Part shown: positions 18,029-25,670 of the stretch, piece by piece | How positions within the stretch are numbered: the stretch's first letter is position 1 | Layout of the letters: every line of letters begins with the position of its first letter | Source of the DNA: Herpetosiphonaceae bacterium | GTDB lineage: Bacteria > Chloroflexota > Chloroflexia > Chloroflexales > Kallotenuaceae | Direction of reading: 5' to 3' | DNA length: 43,654 bases | Assembly: GCA_013821605.1 (NCBI GenBank) | Contig: JACDGP010000037.1 | Coordinates: forward strand, 1 to 43,654 | Program-made: the position numbers and the translations under genes | The notes under the pieces: model-generated | Told to the model about the DNA's origin: nothing | The model's database searches: none | Seen by the model: only the letters and a program-made list of their open reading frames with translations

Positions 18029-18873
18029 TGCTGGCACATGTTAACAACACCCAGCTCTGGTATGACACCCTGGGGAGCGGACCGCCATTGATGCTGTTGC
18101 ATGGTGGCCCCGGCCTTGACCATACCGAGTTTCGACCTTGGGTTGAACCACTGGCCGACCATTTCACCTTGATCTTCGTTGACGAGCGCGGGACCGGGCG
18201 CTCGGAGCGGGTTGCCCCCGAAACGGCGACTACCGCTAATATGGTTGAGGATATTGAGGCGTTACGCCAACATCTGGGCTATGACCGGCTTGCCTTGCTA
18301 GGCTTTTCGTTCGGCGGCTTCCTGGCCCTAAGCTATGCCGCCAAATATCAAGCACACCTATCACATCTGCTGCTGGTAGACACCGCCCCATCCAACGCGT
18401 TTATTCCCGAATCGGAAGAACTGGTGCGTGCTTTTGCGTCACCTGATATCAAAGAAGCGCTCGACAACGAAGGCAGTATCACGAGTGACGAAGAGTTTCG
18501 GCGTGTGATGGAGATTGAGGGACCGGTCTACTACAAAGCATGGACGTCGCGCGAACAAGCGATGTCGGCGCGCATGAACCGGGACATGATCTTTGGCTTC
18601 GAGGTCTCGACCTGGTGGGGAAATAACGAAATGGCACAGTATGACATGCGGCCTTTCCTACCGCAGATCACCGTACCGACACTCGTGGTTGTCGGCCGCT
18701 ATGACCGGATCACGCCGGTCTCGCAGGCGGAAGTGATGGCTCAAGCCATTCCAGGTGCGCGGCTCGAAATCTTTGAAGACAGTGGCCATATGACGATCAG
18801 CGAGGAGCAGGATCGGTTCAATGCCCTAGTCCAAGAGTTCCTCGGCACAACAGAAAGAAAGCACCATGCCTAA
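18028..18873 (+). CDS. Alpha/beta hydrolase, prolyl iminopeptidase-like
   Basis: A 281-residue hydrolase of the S33 type. It has the oxyanion HGGPG (25-29), DERGTGRS (52-59), nucleophile elbow GFSFGG with S94, then D226 (GRYDRITP) and H254 (SGHM). The family includes proline iminopeptidases and lactonases; the natural substrate cannot be read from the sequence. I chose ATG 18028, which overlaps the hemB stop and has GGAGG eight bases before it, over an earlier start inside hemB. It overlaps the next gene by eight bases. It has no known place in heme synthesis. Confidence 0.88.
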   Translation: MLAHVNNTQLWYDTLGSGPPLMLLHGGPGLDHTEFRPWVEPLADHFTLIFVDERGTGRSERVAPETATTANMVEDIEALRQHLGYDRLALLGFSFGGFLALSYAAKYQAHLSHLLLVDTAPSNAFIPESEELVRAFASPDIKEALDNEGSITSDEEFRRVMEIEGPVYYKAWTSREQAMSARMNRDMIFGFEVSTWWGNNEMAQYDMRPFLPQITVPTLVVVGRYDRITPVSQAEVMAQAIPGARLEIFEDSGHMTISEEQDRFNALVQEFLGTTERKHHA

Positions 18874-19456
18874 CGCTGTAAACCATGCCTTTAAGGAATG
18901 GGCGGTTGCGGTCGATGCGCTGCATGCCGGCGACACAATTATGCTCTTGCGCAAAGGCGGCATCCGCGAAGAAGGCAAGCACTTCCGGGTGGCCCACGAC
19001 GAGATCCTGCTTTATCCGACGTATGAGCACCAACTTCCGGGGTTGCTGAAGTCCCCGTACGCCGGTCAGGTTGAGGCCGTGACGACGGGCTGGCATCCAA
19101 CGACGGTGCCAATCCACAGCTTCGCTCGCATCACGGATATATTCCAGGTCAGTGCAGCAGATACCGTGGAGCAGCTTCTGCCGTTCCATATCTGGAATGA
19201 GCGCTTTGCCGCCGAGCGCTTCGGGTGGAAACCGCGTCATCCTTTATATGTCCTGCTGTTACGTACGTACCAGCTGCCCCAAACCCACGCGCTGCCCTAT
19301 GACGCTGCCTACGGTGGCTGCAAGTCGTGGATTGATCTCCAAGCCTCGGTAAGTCTGGAAGGGATGGTGCCGGTACTCGATGATGCAGCGTATGCCGCAC
19401 AGGTGGCAATGATTCATGCCATCGTACACGATGAGCAATTGGCTAAGGTGGGGTAG
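18866..19456 (+). CDS. DUF1802-like protein
   Basis: A 196-residue protein that I recognise as DUF1802-like from [20 protein letters not shown] (10-29), GGIREEG (31-37) and LLYPTYEHQ (48-56). The family has no established function. The Arg/Lys/Glu/His-rich motifs suggest an enzyme or nucleic-acid-binding protein, but that is a guess. No membrane segment or signal peptide is visible. It overlaps the upstream hydrolase by eight bases and is followed by the aldo/keto reductase after 26 bases, so it belongs to the heme operon transcript. Confidence 0.7.
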   Translation: MPNAVNHAFKEWAVAVDALHAGDTIMLLRKGGIREEGKHFRVAHDEILLYPTYEHQLPGLLKSPYAGQVEAVTTGWHPTTVPIHSFARITDIFQVSAADTVEQLLPFHIWNERFAAERFGWKPRHPLYVLLLRTYQLPQTHALPYDAAYGGCKSWIDLQASVSLEGMVPVLDDAAYAAQVAMIHAIVHDEQLAKVG

Positions 19457-19482
19457 AACATACACCAACGAAGGAGTTAACT

Positions 19483-20481
19483 ATGCGTTACGTACCCTTT
19501 GGCAATACCGGATTACACGTTTCACAGCTTGGCTTTGGCGTGTGGACGGTTGGCACGACCTGGTGGGGCATCAACGATAAACAGGTCGGACTTGACTTGC
19601 TACGCCGGGCCTATGATCTGGGGGTCACCTTCTTCGACACTGCCGATACCTATGGTGATGGCTTTGGGGAAGAGATTGTGGCTGAGGCTCTGGGTGATGT
19701 CCGCGATAAGATCGTCCTCGCGACCAAGGGCGGTTACAACTGGTATGAGCACAAGGAGCGGCGTGGCCAGCAAGAGCGCCCGCATGACTGGCGGCCCGAG
19801 TTCATCCGCTTCAGCGTTGAGCAAAGCCTTACGCGGCTCAAAACCGACCACATCGACTTTTGGCAGGCCCACAATACAAAGATGGATGCGGTTGAAAACG
19901 ACGAACTGTTTGCGACGCTCGAACGGCTGCAAGAGGAAGGTAAAATCCTGCATTATGGCGTTGCCCTCGGTCCCAAGATTGGCTGGCTTGAGGAAGGCAT
20001 CAAGGCGATGCAAACTCGGCCTATCGCGGGGCTGCAAATGATCTATAACTTGATCGAGCAGGACCCCGGCCGTGAGTTGGTACGCGTGGCTCAGGAGCAA
20101 AACGTCGCCCTGGTGGTGCGCGTGCCGCACTCCTCCGGGATGCTGGAAGGCCAATACACAGCCGAAACGAAATTTGCACCTGGTGATCATCGCCAGCATC
20201 GCTCCAAGGAGTGGCTGCAGAGCGGCCTCCGGAAGCTCGAGCAGCTTGACTTCCTCACTTCAGGGCGGGATATCACGATCGGTCAGGCTGCACTCAAGTA
20301 TGTATGGCAAACGCCACAATGTGCCGTTGCCTTGCCCAACATCTATAACACAGCACAACTCGAAGAGTTCGCTGCCGCCTCGGACAAGCCTGACTTGTCC
20401 CCGGCAGATATCGCTCACGTCAACGATCTGTATGAGCACCAGTTCTATCTGGAGACGAGCGAAGTCAGTGCAGAGGCGTAA
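19483..20481 (+). CDS. Aldo/keto reductase
   Basis: A 332-residue NAD(P)H-dependent reductase with the TIM-barrel start [20 protein letters not shown]. The catalytic tetrad is D52, Y57 (FDTADTYG), K82 (ATKGG) and H130 (WQAHN). AAGGAG is seven bases before the ATG. It lies in the heme operon, 34 bases before the HemQ-Rieske-AhbAB fusion gene. The substrate is unknown; the family is broad, and an involvement in tetrapyrrole or carbonyl detoxification is only suggested by position. Confidence 0.93.
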   Translation: MRYVPFGNTGLHVSQLGFGVWTVGTTWWGINDKQVGLDLLRRAYDLGVTFFDTADTYGDGFGEEIVAEALGDVRDKIVLATKGGYNWYEHKERRGQQERPHDWRPEFIRFSVEQSLTRLKTDHIDFWQAHNTKMDAVENDELFATLERLQEEGKILHYGVALGPKIGWLEEGIKAMQTRPIAGLQMIYNLIEQDPGRELVRVAQEQNVALVVRVPHSSGMLEGQYTAETKFAPGDHRQHRSKEWLQSGLRKLEQLDFLTSGRDITIGQAALKYVWQTPQCAVALPNIYNTAQLEEFAAASDKPDLSPADIAHVNDLYEHQFYLETSEVSAEA

Positions 20482-20515
20482 GCACTAACGGCACAATAAT
20501 GACATTGGAGCATCT

Positions 20516-22699
20516 ATGGAACAACCAAGAACGGCCCGGCGACAGTTTGTAAAGTTCGCCTTTTGGAAACTCGATCCGGCCTGGCGTAACCTGCCTAGTG
20601 CGGAGCATGAACGCGGCAAGCAGGCCTTCGTGGAAATCATCACGCAATGGGCCGAGCGGATTGTGTTACGTACCTATACGTTGGTTGGCGTCCGTGGCGA
20701 CGTTGATATGTTGCTATGGCTCGTGAGCGAGCGGCTAGAAGATTTTCAGCAATTGCACACTGAACTCTTGAGTACCCCGCTCGGTTCGTACCTAACGAGC
20801 CCCTACTCGTATCTCGCGACGACCAAGCGCTCGATGTATGTTGACAAGTATGCGACCGAGGAAGAAGCGAAGCGGCGCGATATTATTGTTCCCGGTCAGA
20901 ATAAATATTTGTTTGTATACCCGTTTGTTAAGACCCGCAGTTGGTACGCCCTGTCTGCGGAAGAGCGCCAGCAGATGATGGACGAGCACATTCGAGTCGG
21001 GCGCCAATACCCCGATGTCAAGCTCAATACGACCTACTCATTTGGTCTTGACGATCAGGAGTTTGTTGTCGCCTTCGAGACCGATGATCCGATGCGCTTT
21101 GTTGATCTGTTGATGGAGTTGCGCGAAACGGCGGCTAGCAGCTATACCTTGCGCGATACACCAACCTTTACCTGTATCGCCACACCCGTAGCGGCCATGC
21201 TTGATAGTTTAGGTGGGGTACAAGCTGCTGTTGCTGATCATGAACCGCTGCCAGAAGCGCCGCCAGTTGCTCCTGCACCTGCTAACGTTTCGACGTCCAA
21301 CTCCACAACGACATCGGTGGCTCAGCCGGTTACTGGTTTTGTACAAGTCTGCACTCAGGATGAAGTGCCCCAAGGAAGCTCAAAGCTCGTCGTCTATACG
21401 GGTGAGCAGCTCGCACTATTCCACACGACCAACGGCTGGTATGCGCTTGAAAATCGTTGTTCACATGCCCGTGGTCCGCTGGTCGACGGCGAAGTCAAGG
21501 ATGGGCACATCGTCTGCCCGTGGCACTCGGCTGAGTTCGACCTCCAAACAGGTGCGGCCTTGTGCAAGCCGGCCCGTGGACCGGTACAGGCCTATGCAGT
21601 CAAGCTCGACGGCGATGCGGTCCTTGTTGGACCGCAGGCGACCCTGGTTGCAGACCCCGCCCACGCCGATCTGCCCCCCAGTCTCGAGGAGCATCTTGAC
21701 GGGAACGACCGCAAGTTGCTTAATATTTTGCAGTGGGATTTTCCCGTCCTGCCGCGGCCCTGGGAAGCGATGGGCGAAATGCTTGGCGAGAGCGAGCAGG
21801 CTGTTATGGATCGTGTCCAACGTTTGCGCGATATGGGTATCGTGCGTCAAATTTCGGCGATCTTCGATACACGTCGCCTGGGCTATAAATCCAGTCTAGT
21901 TGCAGTACGCGTCGCTCCCGAGCAGCTTGACGAAGCCGCCGCGATCATTAATCAGCATCCCGGCGTCTCGCATAACTATCGACGCGACCACTACTTCAAT
22001 ATGTGGTTCACCATCGCCGTCCCGCCGGGCGTCGTGCTCGAAGACGAACTTGGGAAGTTGACCGAGCGTGCTGGCGTGGAAGTCGTACGCATGCTACCAA
22101 CGTTGAAGCTATACAAGATCGCGGTCAAGCTCAACATGGAGCAGGACGAAACGAAGGTCGGCAAAGACGATGCAACGTGGAGCAAGACCAAGGAGGCACG
22201 GACCTTAACTGAGCATGATAAAGAGTTGATTCGCGTCGTTCAGGAGGATATGCCGCTCATTGGAGACCCGTTTGCGCAGATGGCACAGCGGGTAGGGACG
22301 ACGGAAGCAGAACTCTTCGACTGGCTTGCCGAAATGCAGTCAATGGGCTACCTGCGACGGGTTGCCGGTATCTTACGCCATCAGAAGGCGGGCTTTGGTG
22401 ACAATGGCATGGTCACGTGGAAGGTACCGGAAGATCAGGTCGAAGCTGCAGGCAAAATCATGGCTTCGTATGCGGCCGTCTCACACTGCTATCTGCGCCC
22501 GGTCTATCCCGACTGGCCATATAACTTGTTCTCGATGATCCACGCCCGCAGTCGTCAAAACGCCGAGGAGATCGCAACCGAGATGGCAAAGGAGTTGGCA
22601 CCGTTGGGCGTTACCGAGTATGTCATCTTATACTCCTCGAAAGAGTTCAAGAAGGAACGCGTACGGTACTTCGTGGAGGAAGAGACCAAGACGTCGTAA
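20516..22699 (+). CDS. HemQ (coproheme decarboxylase) - Rieske - AhbA/AhbB siroheme decarboxylase fusion
   Basis: A 727-residue protein of four parts. (1) Residues 1-about 230 are ChdC/HemQ of the chlorite dismutase family: YPFVKTRSWY (135-144) with catalytic-type Y135, MMDEHIRVGRQYP (154-166) with axial-ligand H158, and TTYSFGLDDQEFVVAFE then YTLRDTPTFTCI. (2) After a Pro/Ala/Ser/Thr linker (about 240-270), a Rieske domain (about 272-372) with C315-S-H317 and C334-P-W-H337. (3) Residues about 396-540 are the first Lrp/AsnC-like siroheme decarboxylase unit (VRQISAIFDTRRLGY, VSHNYRRDHYFNMWF). (4) Residues about 563-715 are the second unit (YLRRVAGILRHQKAGF, VSHCYLRPVYPDWPYNLF). Known AhbA/AhbB convert siroheme to 12,18-didecarboxysiroheme; ChdC turns coproheme into heme b. 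One chain therefore holds an early and the last step of a siroheme-dependent route. AhbC and AhbD are not in the window. It ends the operon before a hairpin. Confidence 0.9.
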   Translation: MEQPRTARRQFVKFAFWKLDPAWRNLPSAEHERGKQAFVEIITQWAERIVLRTYTLVGVRGDVDMLLWLVSERLEDFQQLHTELLSTPLGSYLTSPYSYLATTKRSMYVDKYATEEEAKRRDIIVPGQNKYLFVYPFVKTRSWYALSAEERQQMMDEHIRVGRQYPDVKLNTTYSFGLDDQEFVVAFETDDPMRFVDLLMELRETAASSYTLRDTPTFTCIATPVAAMLDSLGGVQAAVADHEPLPEAPPVAPAPANVSTSNSTTTSVAQPVTGFVQVCTQDEVPQGSSKLVVYTGEQLALFHTTNGWYALENRCSHARGPLVDGEVKDGHIVCPWHSAEFDLQTGAALCKPARGPVQAYAVKLDGDAVLVGPQATLVADPAHADLPPSLEEHLDGNDRKLLNILQWDFPVLPRPWEAMGEMLGESEQAVMDRVQRLRDMGIVRQISAIFDTRRLGYKSSLVAVRVAPEQLDEAAAIINQHPGVSHNYRRDHYFNMWFTIAVPPGVVLEDELGKLTERAGVEVVRMLPTLKLYKIAVKLNMEQDETKVGKDDATWSKTKEARTLTEHDKELIRVVQEDMPLIGDPFAQMAQRVGTTEAELFDWLAEMQSMGYLRRVAGILRHQKAGFGDNGMVTWKVPEDQVEAAGKIMASYAAVSHCYLRPVYPDWPYNLFSMIHARSRQNAEEIATEMAKELAPLGVTEYVILYSSKEFKKERVRYFVEEETKTS

Positions 22700-22717
22700 A
22701 TAGCACCGAGTTCATAG

Positions 22718-22747
22718 CGACGAGATGCCGTTGTAGGCATCTCGTCG
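22718..22747. terminator. Hairpin ending the heme operon
   Basis: A perfect 12-base stem (CGACGAGATGCC with GGCATCTCGTCG) and a six-base loop lie 18 bases after the fusion gene stop. The downstream T content is low, so it is a moderate terminator. It also lies beyond the end of the converging glf gene. Confidence 0.7.
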
Positions 22748-22836
22748 TGCTTAAGACGCTAGCTCGCCTCTATATTCCGAGCATCACATCTGTATTGATA
22801 GGGGACAGTCATCTACCACAGTTGACTACACCTGCT

Positions 22837-24051
22837 TTAGCTACTGCTCGTACCCCTTCCGTTACGCACAGTACTGCTTTTCGTTTTCGCAGTGTCCACG
22901 GCTATTTCGAGCTTCGTGTTCAAGTCCAGGGTTCGCTTAGACTTTGCTCCCTGCACTTCGTCGCCAGTCGAGATCCGCTTAAAGACCTTCAGTGCCTGTG
23001 CTACGACCTGGTCCATGTTGTAGTACTTATACGTGGCCAGCCGACCAACAAAATGCACGCCGGCAGTTACATCGGCTAAAGCATGATACTTCTTGTAGAG
23101 TTCCGCGTTTTCTGGACGCGGCACCGGGTAGTATGGGTCACCTTCAGCTTGCGGATACTCGTACACGATGCTGGTCTTGCTGTGCTCCTGCCCGGTGAGG
23201 TACTTAAACTCGCTGATACGCGTATAGGCATAGTCGTTCGGATAGTTAACCGTGCCCGTGGGCTGAAATACCTTGGTATCATGTGTTTCGAATTTGAACT
23301 CCAGCGAGCGGTAGGGTAACTTACCATAGCAGTTATCGAAAAACGTATCCACCGGACCGGTATAGATCATTTCCCCGTAGGGGATAAAGCTTTCCACATC
23401 ACGATAATCGGTGTTCAGCAGGATACTGATGTTGGGATGATCTAACATCTTCTCGAACATCCGCGTATAGCCGTGCAGCGGCATCGCTTGATAGGTATCG
23501 GTGAAGTACCGGTCATCACGATTCGTGCGCGTTGGGACGCGTGCCGTCACTGAGGCATCAAGCTCCGATGGATCGAGACCCCATTGCTTACGGGTATAGC
23601 CCCGGAAAAACTTCTCATACAACTCGCGCCCGACCTTGCTGACCACAACATCTTCCGAGGTTCGAATCACCTCACGTTTTTCAGCGACCGAAGCGAACCA
23701 CTCTTCCAGTTGGAACGATGTTAGACTGAGGCCGTACAGCGTATTGACCGTGTCCAAGTTGATTGGGATCGGCACAAACTGGCCGTCAACTACACCTAGG
23801 ACACGATGTTGATACTGCCGCCATGCAGTGAATTGCGAAAGATAGTCGAAGACGTCTTTGGAATTGGTATGAAAGATATGCGGGCCGTATTTATGGACCA
23901 AAATACCAGCAGCATCATAGTGGTCATAGGCGTTCCCGCCAATATGGTTGCGCTTATCCACAATCAGAACTTTTTTTCCGGCAACACGTGCCAAGCGCTC
24001 AGCGATCACACTTCCCGCAAATCCCGCCCCGACAACTAAATAATCAAACAT
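22837..24051 (-). CDS. glf: UDP-galactopyranose mutase
   Basis: A 404-residue FAD enzyme interconverting UDP-galactopyranose and UDP-galactofuranose, the donor of galactofuranose for surface glycans. It has the dinucleotide fold VVGAGFAGSV (6-15), VDKRNHIGGNAYD, KYGPHIFHTN, FFRGYTRKQWG, and VPTRTNRDDRYFTD with substrate-binding arginines. About 40 residues at the C-terminus (Lys/Thr/Ser-rich) extend past the usual end. I chose ATG 24051, since GAGAGG (24063-24058) is six bases before it and directly abuts the alternative ATG at 24057. It is a single gene with its own promoter and no glycosyltransferase neighbour. Confidence 0.96.
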   Translation of the reverse strand: MFDYLVVGAGFAGSVIAERLARVAGKKVLIVDKRNHIGGNAYDHYDAAGILVHKYGPHIFHTNSKDVFDYLSQFTAWRQYQHRVLGVVDGQFVPIPINLDTVNTLYGLSLTSFQLEEWFASVAEKREVIRTSEDVVVSKVGRELYEKFFRGYTRKQWGLDPSELDASVTARVPTRTNRDDRYFTDTYQAMPLHGYTRMFEKMLDHPNISILLNTDYRDVESFIPYGEMIYTGPVDTFFDNCYGKLPYRSLEFKFETHDTKVFQPTGTVNYPNDYAYTRISEFKYLTGQEHSKTSIVYEYPQAEGDPYYPVPRPENAELYKKYHALADVTAGVHFVGRLATYKYYNMDQVVAQALKVFKRISTGDEVQGAKSKRTLDLNTKLEIAVDTAKTKSSTVRNGRGTSSS

Positions 24052-24068
24052 ATACATCCTCTCAGTAC

Positions 24069-24097
24069 ATCATAGGCGCGAGACCATTTGTGTACAA
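24069..24097 (-). promoter_or_regulatory. Probable promoter of glf
   Basis: The minus strand has TTGTAC (24097-24092), a 17-base spacer and TATGAT (24074-24069). The start of transcription would fall just before the GAGAGG ribosome-binding site, giving a very short leader. Confidence 0.45.
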
Positions 24098-24230
24098 CAA
24101 AGCAGACCACAGTGATGTGGACGGTAGGATGAATGGGCTCACCAATCTCCGGTGTTTACGATCAAGCAAAGAGTGTGCCAAGAGGGTTAGAATGCCCAGT
24201 ACAAATGGACCAGCAATCTGGAGGCAAACG

Positions 24231-24749
24231 ATGCGCAACATGTTCATCAGACCGTGGAAGTATTATCTTTCAGTGGCGGTAGTGGCACTGCTCACAAGCT
24301 GCGGTACGCCCGTTGCGACAGGTGGCGATAGTACTCCATCAAGTTCAACGCTAGGAACTTCTAGCACAACTGCGACCGACCCAGCATCAAACACGACGAC
24401 ACCAAGTACGACGGTATCCGATCAACCTAGTTCAGCGCCTGCTCAAGGTGGGAGCGGAATCGAAGGACGAACAGTGATCGGGCCGGTTTGCCCAGTAGCA
24501 CGGGCGAACCAACCCTGTCCTCCTCAACCCTATCCCGCGAAGATCAACGTGATGGGCACTGGAAGCCAACCAATTACGCAGGCCCAATCCGACACCCAAG
24601 GCCAATTCCGCATTGATTTGCCCGCCGGAACATACACACTCATGCCGTTATCGCCAGGCATCTACCCGCGCGCTGCCCCACAAACCGTAACTGTGGGGGC
24701 GAGTGGCTACATTTCTGTGACCATTGCCTATGATAGTGGTATTCGGTGA
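24231..24749 (+). CDS. Lipoprotein with a carboxypeptidase-regulatory-like domain
   Basis: A 172-residue secreted lipoprotein. The signal peptide (WKYYLSVAVVALLTSC) ends in the lipobox LLTSC, with C24 to be lipidated. A Ser/Thr/Pro-rich spacer (about 30-75) leads to a compact C-terminal domain with two cysteines (GPVCPVARANQPCPPQPYPA), GQFRIDLPAGTYTLMPL and a closing YISVTIAYD, like the carboxypeptidase regulatory/transthyretin-like fold that often serves for adhesion or scaffolding. GGAGG six bases upstream fixes the ATG at 24231; longer starts would lie in the divergent glf gene. Its function is unknown. Confidence 0.8.
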   Translation: MRNMFIRPWKYYLSVAVVALLTSCGTPVATGGDSTPSSSTLGTSSTTATDPASNTTTPSTTVSDQPSSAPAQGGSGIEGRTVIGPVCPVARANQPCPPQPYPAKINVMGTGSQPITQAQSDTQGQFRIDLPAGTYTLMPLSPGIYPRAAPQTVTVGASGYISVTIAYDSGIR

Positions 24750-24802
24750 CCAAGGTGAGTTCGTCGGCTAGTGCGATGCTACGCTACGAATAGGCACACA
24801 TA

Positions 24803-24838
24803 CGAGGAGGGCTTGACGGTAGTGTCAAGCCCTCCTCG
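24803..24838. terminator. Bidirectional terminator between lipoprotein gene and sdhB
   Basis: A perfect 15-base stem (CGAGGAGGGCTTGAC with its complement) and a six-base loop sit between two converging genes and would serve both. There is no long T-tract on either side. Confidence 0.75.
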
Positions 24839-24858
24839 CAACTCAGGATGATGGCTGG

Positions 24859-25659
24859 TCAGGCCCGTGTGGCGATCCCGCCAGCCTCATGCTCATGCTG
24901 AGCTTCACCTTCTTTATAGATCGGATCGACATTAAAGACCAATTTGGTGCCGGTGAAACCAAGCTTTTCCAGCATCACTTTGCGTTTGAGCGCTTGAATG
25001 TTTTGTGTATTGAGCACGCCTTTCGGGCAATCGGTCGTGCAGTTAAAAATGGTGTGGCAGCGCCATGTACCTTCTTCTGAACCAGCCATGTCGATACGCT
25101 CCCGCGTCGCCGTGTCACGGGAGTCGAAGATGAAGCGGTACGCTTTGGTCAACGCGGCTGGACCATAGTACTGACCATTGTTCCAGACGACGGGACAGGA
25201 CGAGGAGCAGCAGCCACACATAATACACAAGGTCGCATTATCGATCTTGCTGTATTCCTCGGGCGATTGGCGGCGCTCTTTGTCGGGGGGCGGAGTGTCG
25301 TTGATCAGATACGGCTTCATCGCTGCGTCTTTAGCAAAGAACGGATCCCAATCCACGACCAGATCGCGCAGAATCGGAAAACCCGGCAATGGGCCGACTG
25401 AGACTTCAGCTGCTTCGAGATCAGCGACCCGCGTATTGCAGGCCAAACGATTACGACCGTTGATCAACATACCACACGAACCGCAAATTGCTGAACGGCA
25501 CGACCGGCGGAAGGTAACGGTGCCGTCTTGGTACCACTTGATCTGATTCAAGCAGTCCAGGACAGTCATGTCGCCATCAACGTCAACGGTGTAAACTTGA
25601 TAGCGGGCAGTGGCATCTTCCTCAGGATCATAACGATGGACGCGGAAGCGAACTTCCAT
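24859..25659 (-). CDS. sdhB: Succinate dehydrogenase iron-sulfur subunit
   Basis: A 266-residue electron-transfer subunit of complex II. The [2Fe-2S] site is C54, C59, C62 and C74 (RRSCRSAICGSCGM...C). The other clusters use C145, C148, C151, C155 (CIMCGCCSSSCP) and C201, C207, C211 (CHTIFNCTTDCPKG). The C-terminal 20 residues (EGEAQHEHEAGGIATRA) are variable. It follows sdhA by 11 bases on the same strand and ends the sdhCDAB operon at a strong hairpin. Confidence 0.96.
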   Translation of the reverse strand: MEVRFRVHRYDPEEDATARYQVYTVDVDGDMTVLDCLNQIKWYQDGTVTFRRSCRSAICGSCGMLINGRNRLACNTRVADLEAAEVSVGPLPGFPILRDLVVDWDPFFAKDAAMKPYLINDTPPPDKERRQSPEEYSKIDNATLCIMCGCCSSSCPVVWNNGQYYGPAALTKAYRFIFDSRDTATRERIDMAGSEEGTWRCHTIFNCTTDCPKGVLNTQNIQALKRKVMLEKLGFTGTKLVFNVDPIYKEGEAQHEHEAGGIATRA

Positions 25660-25670
25660 GCAGATGCTCC

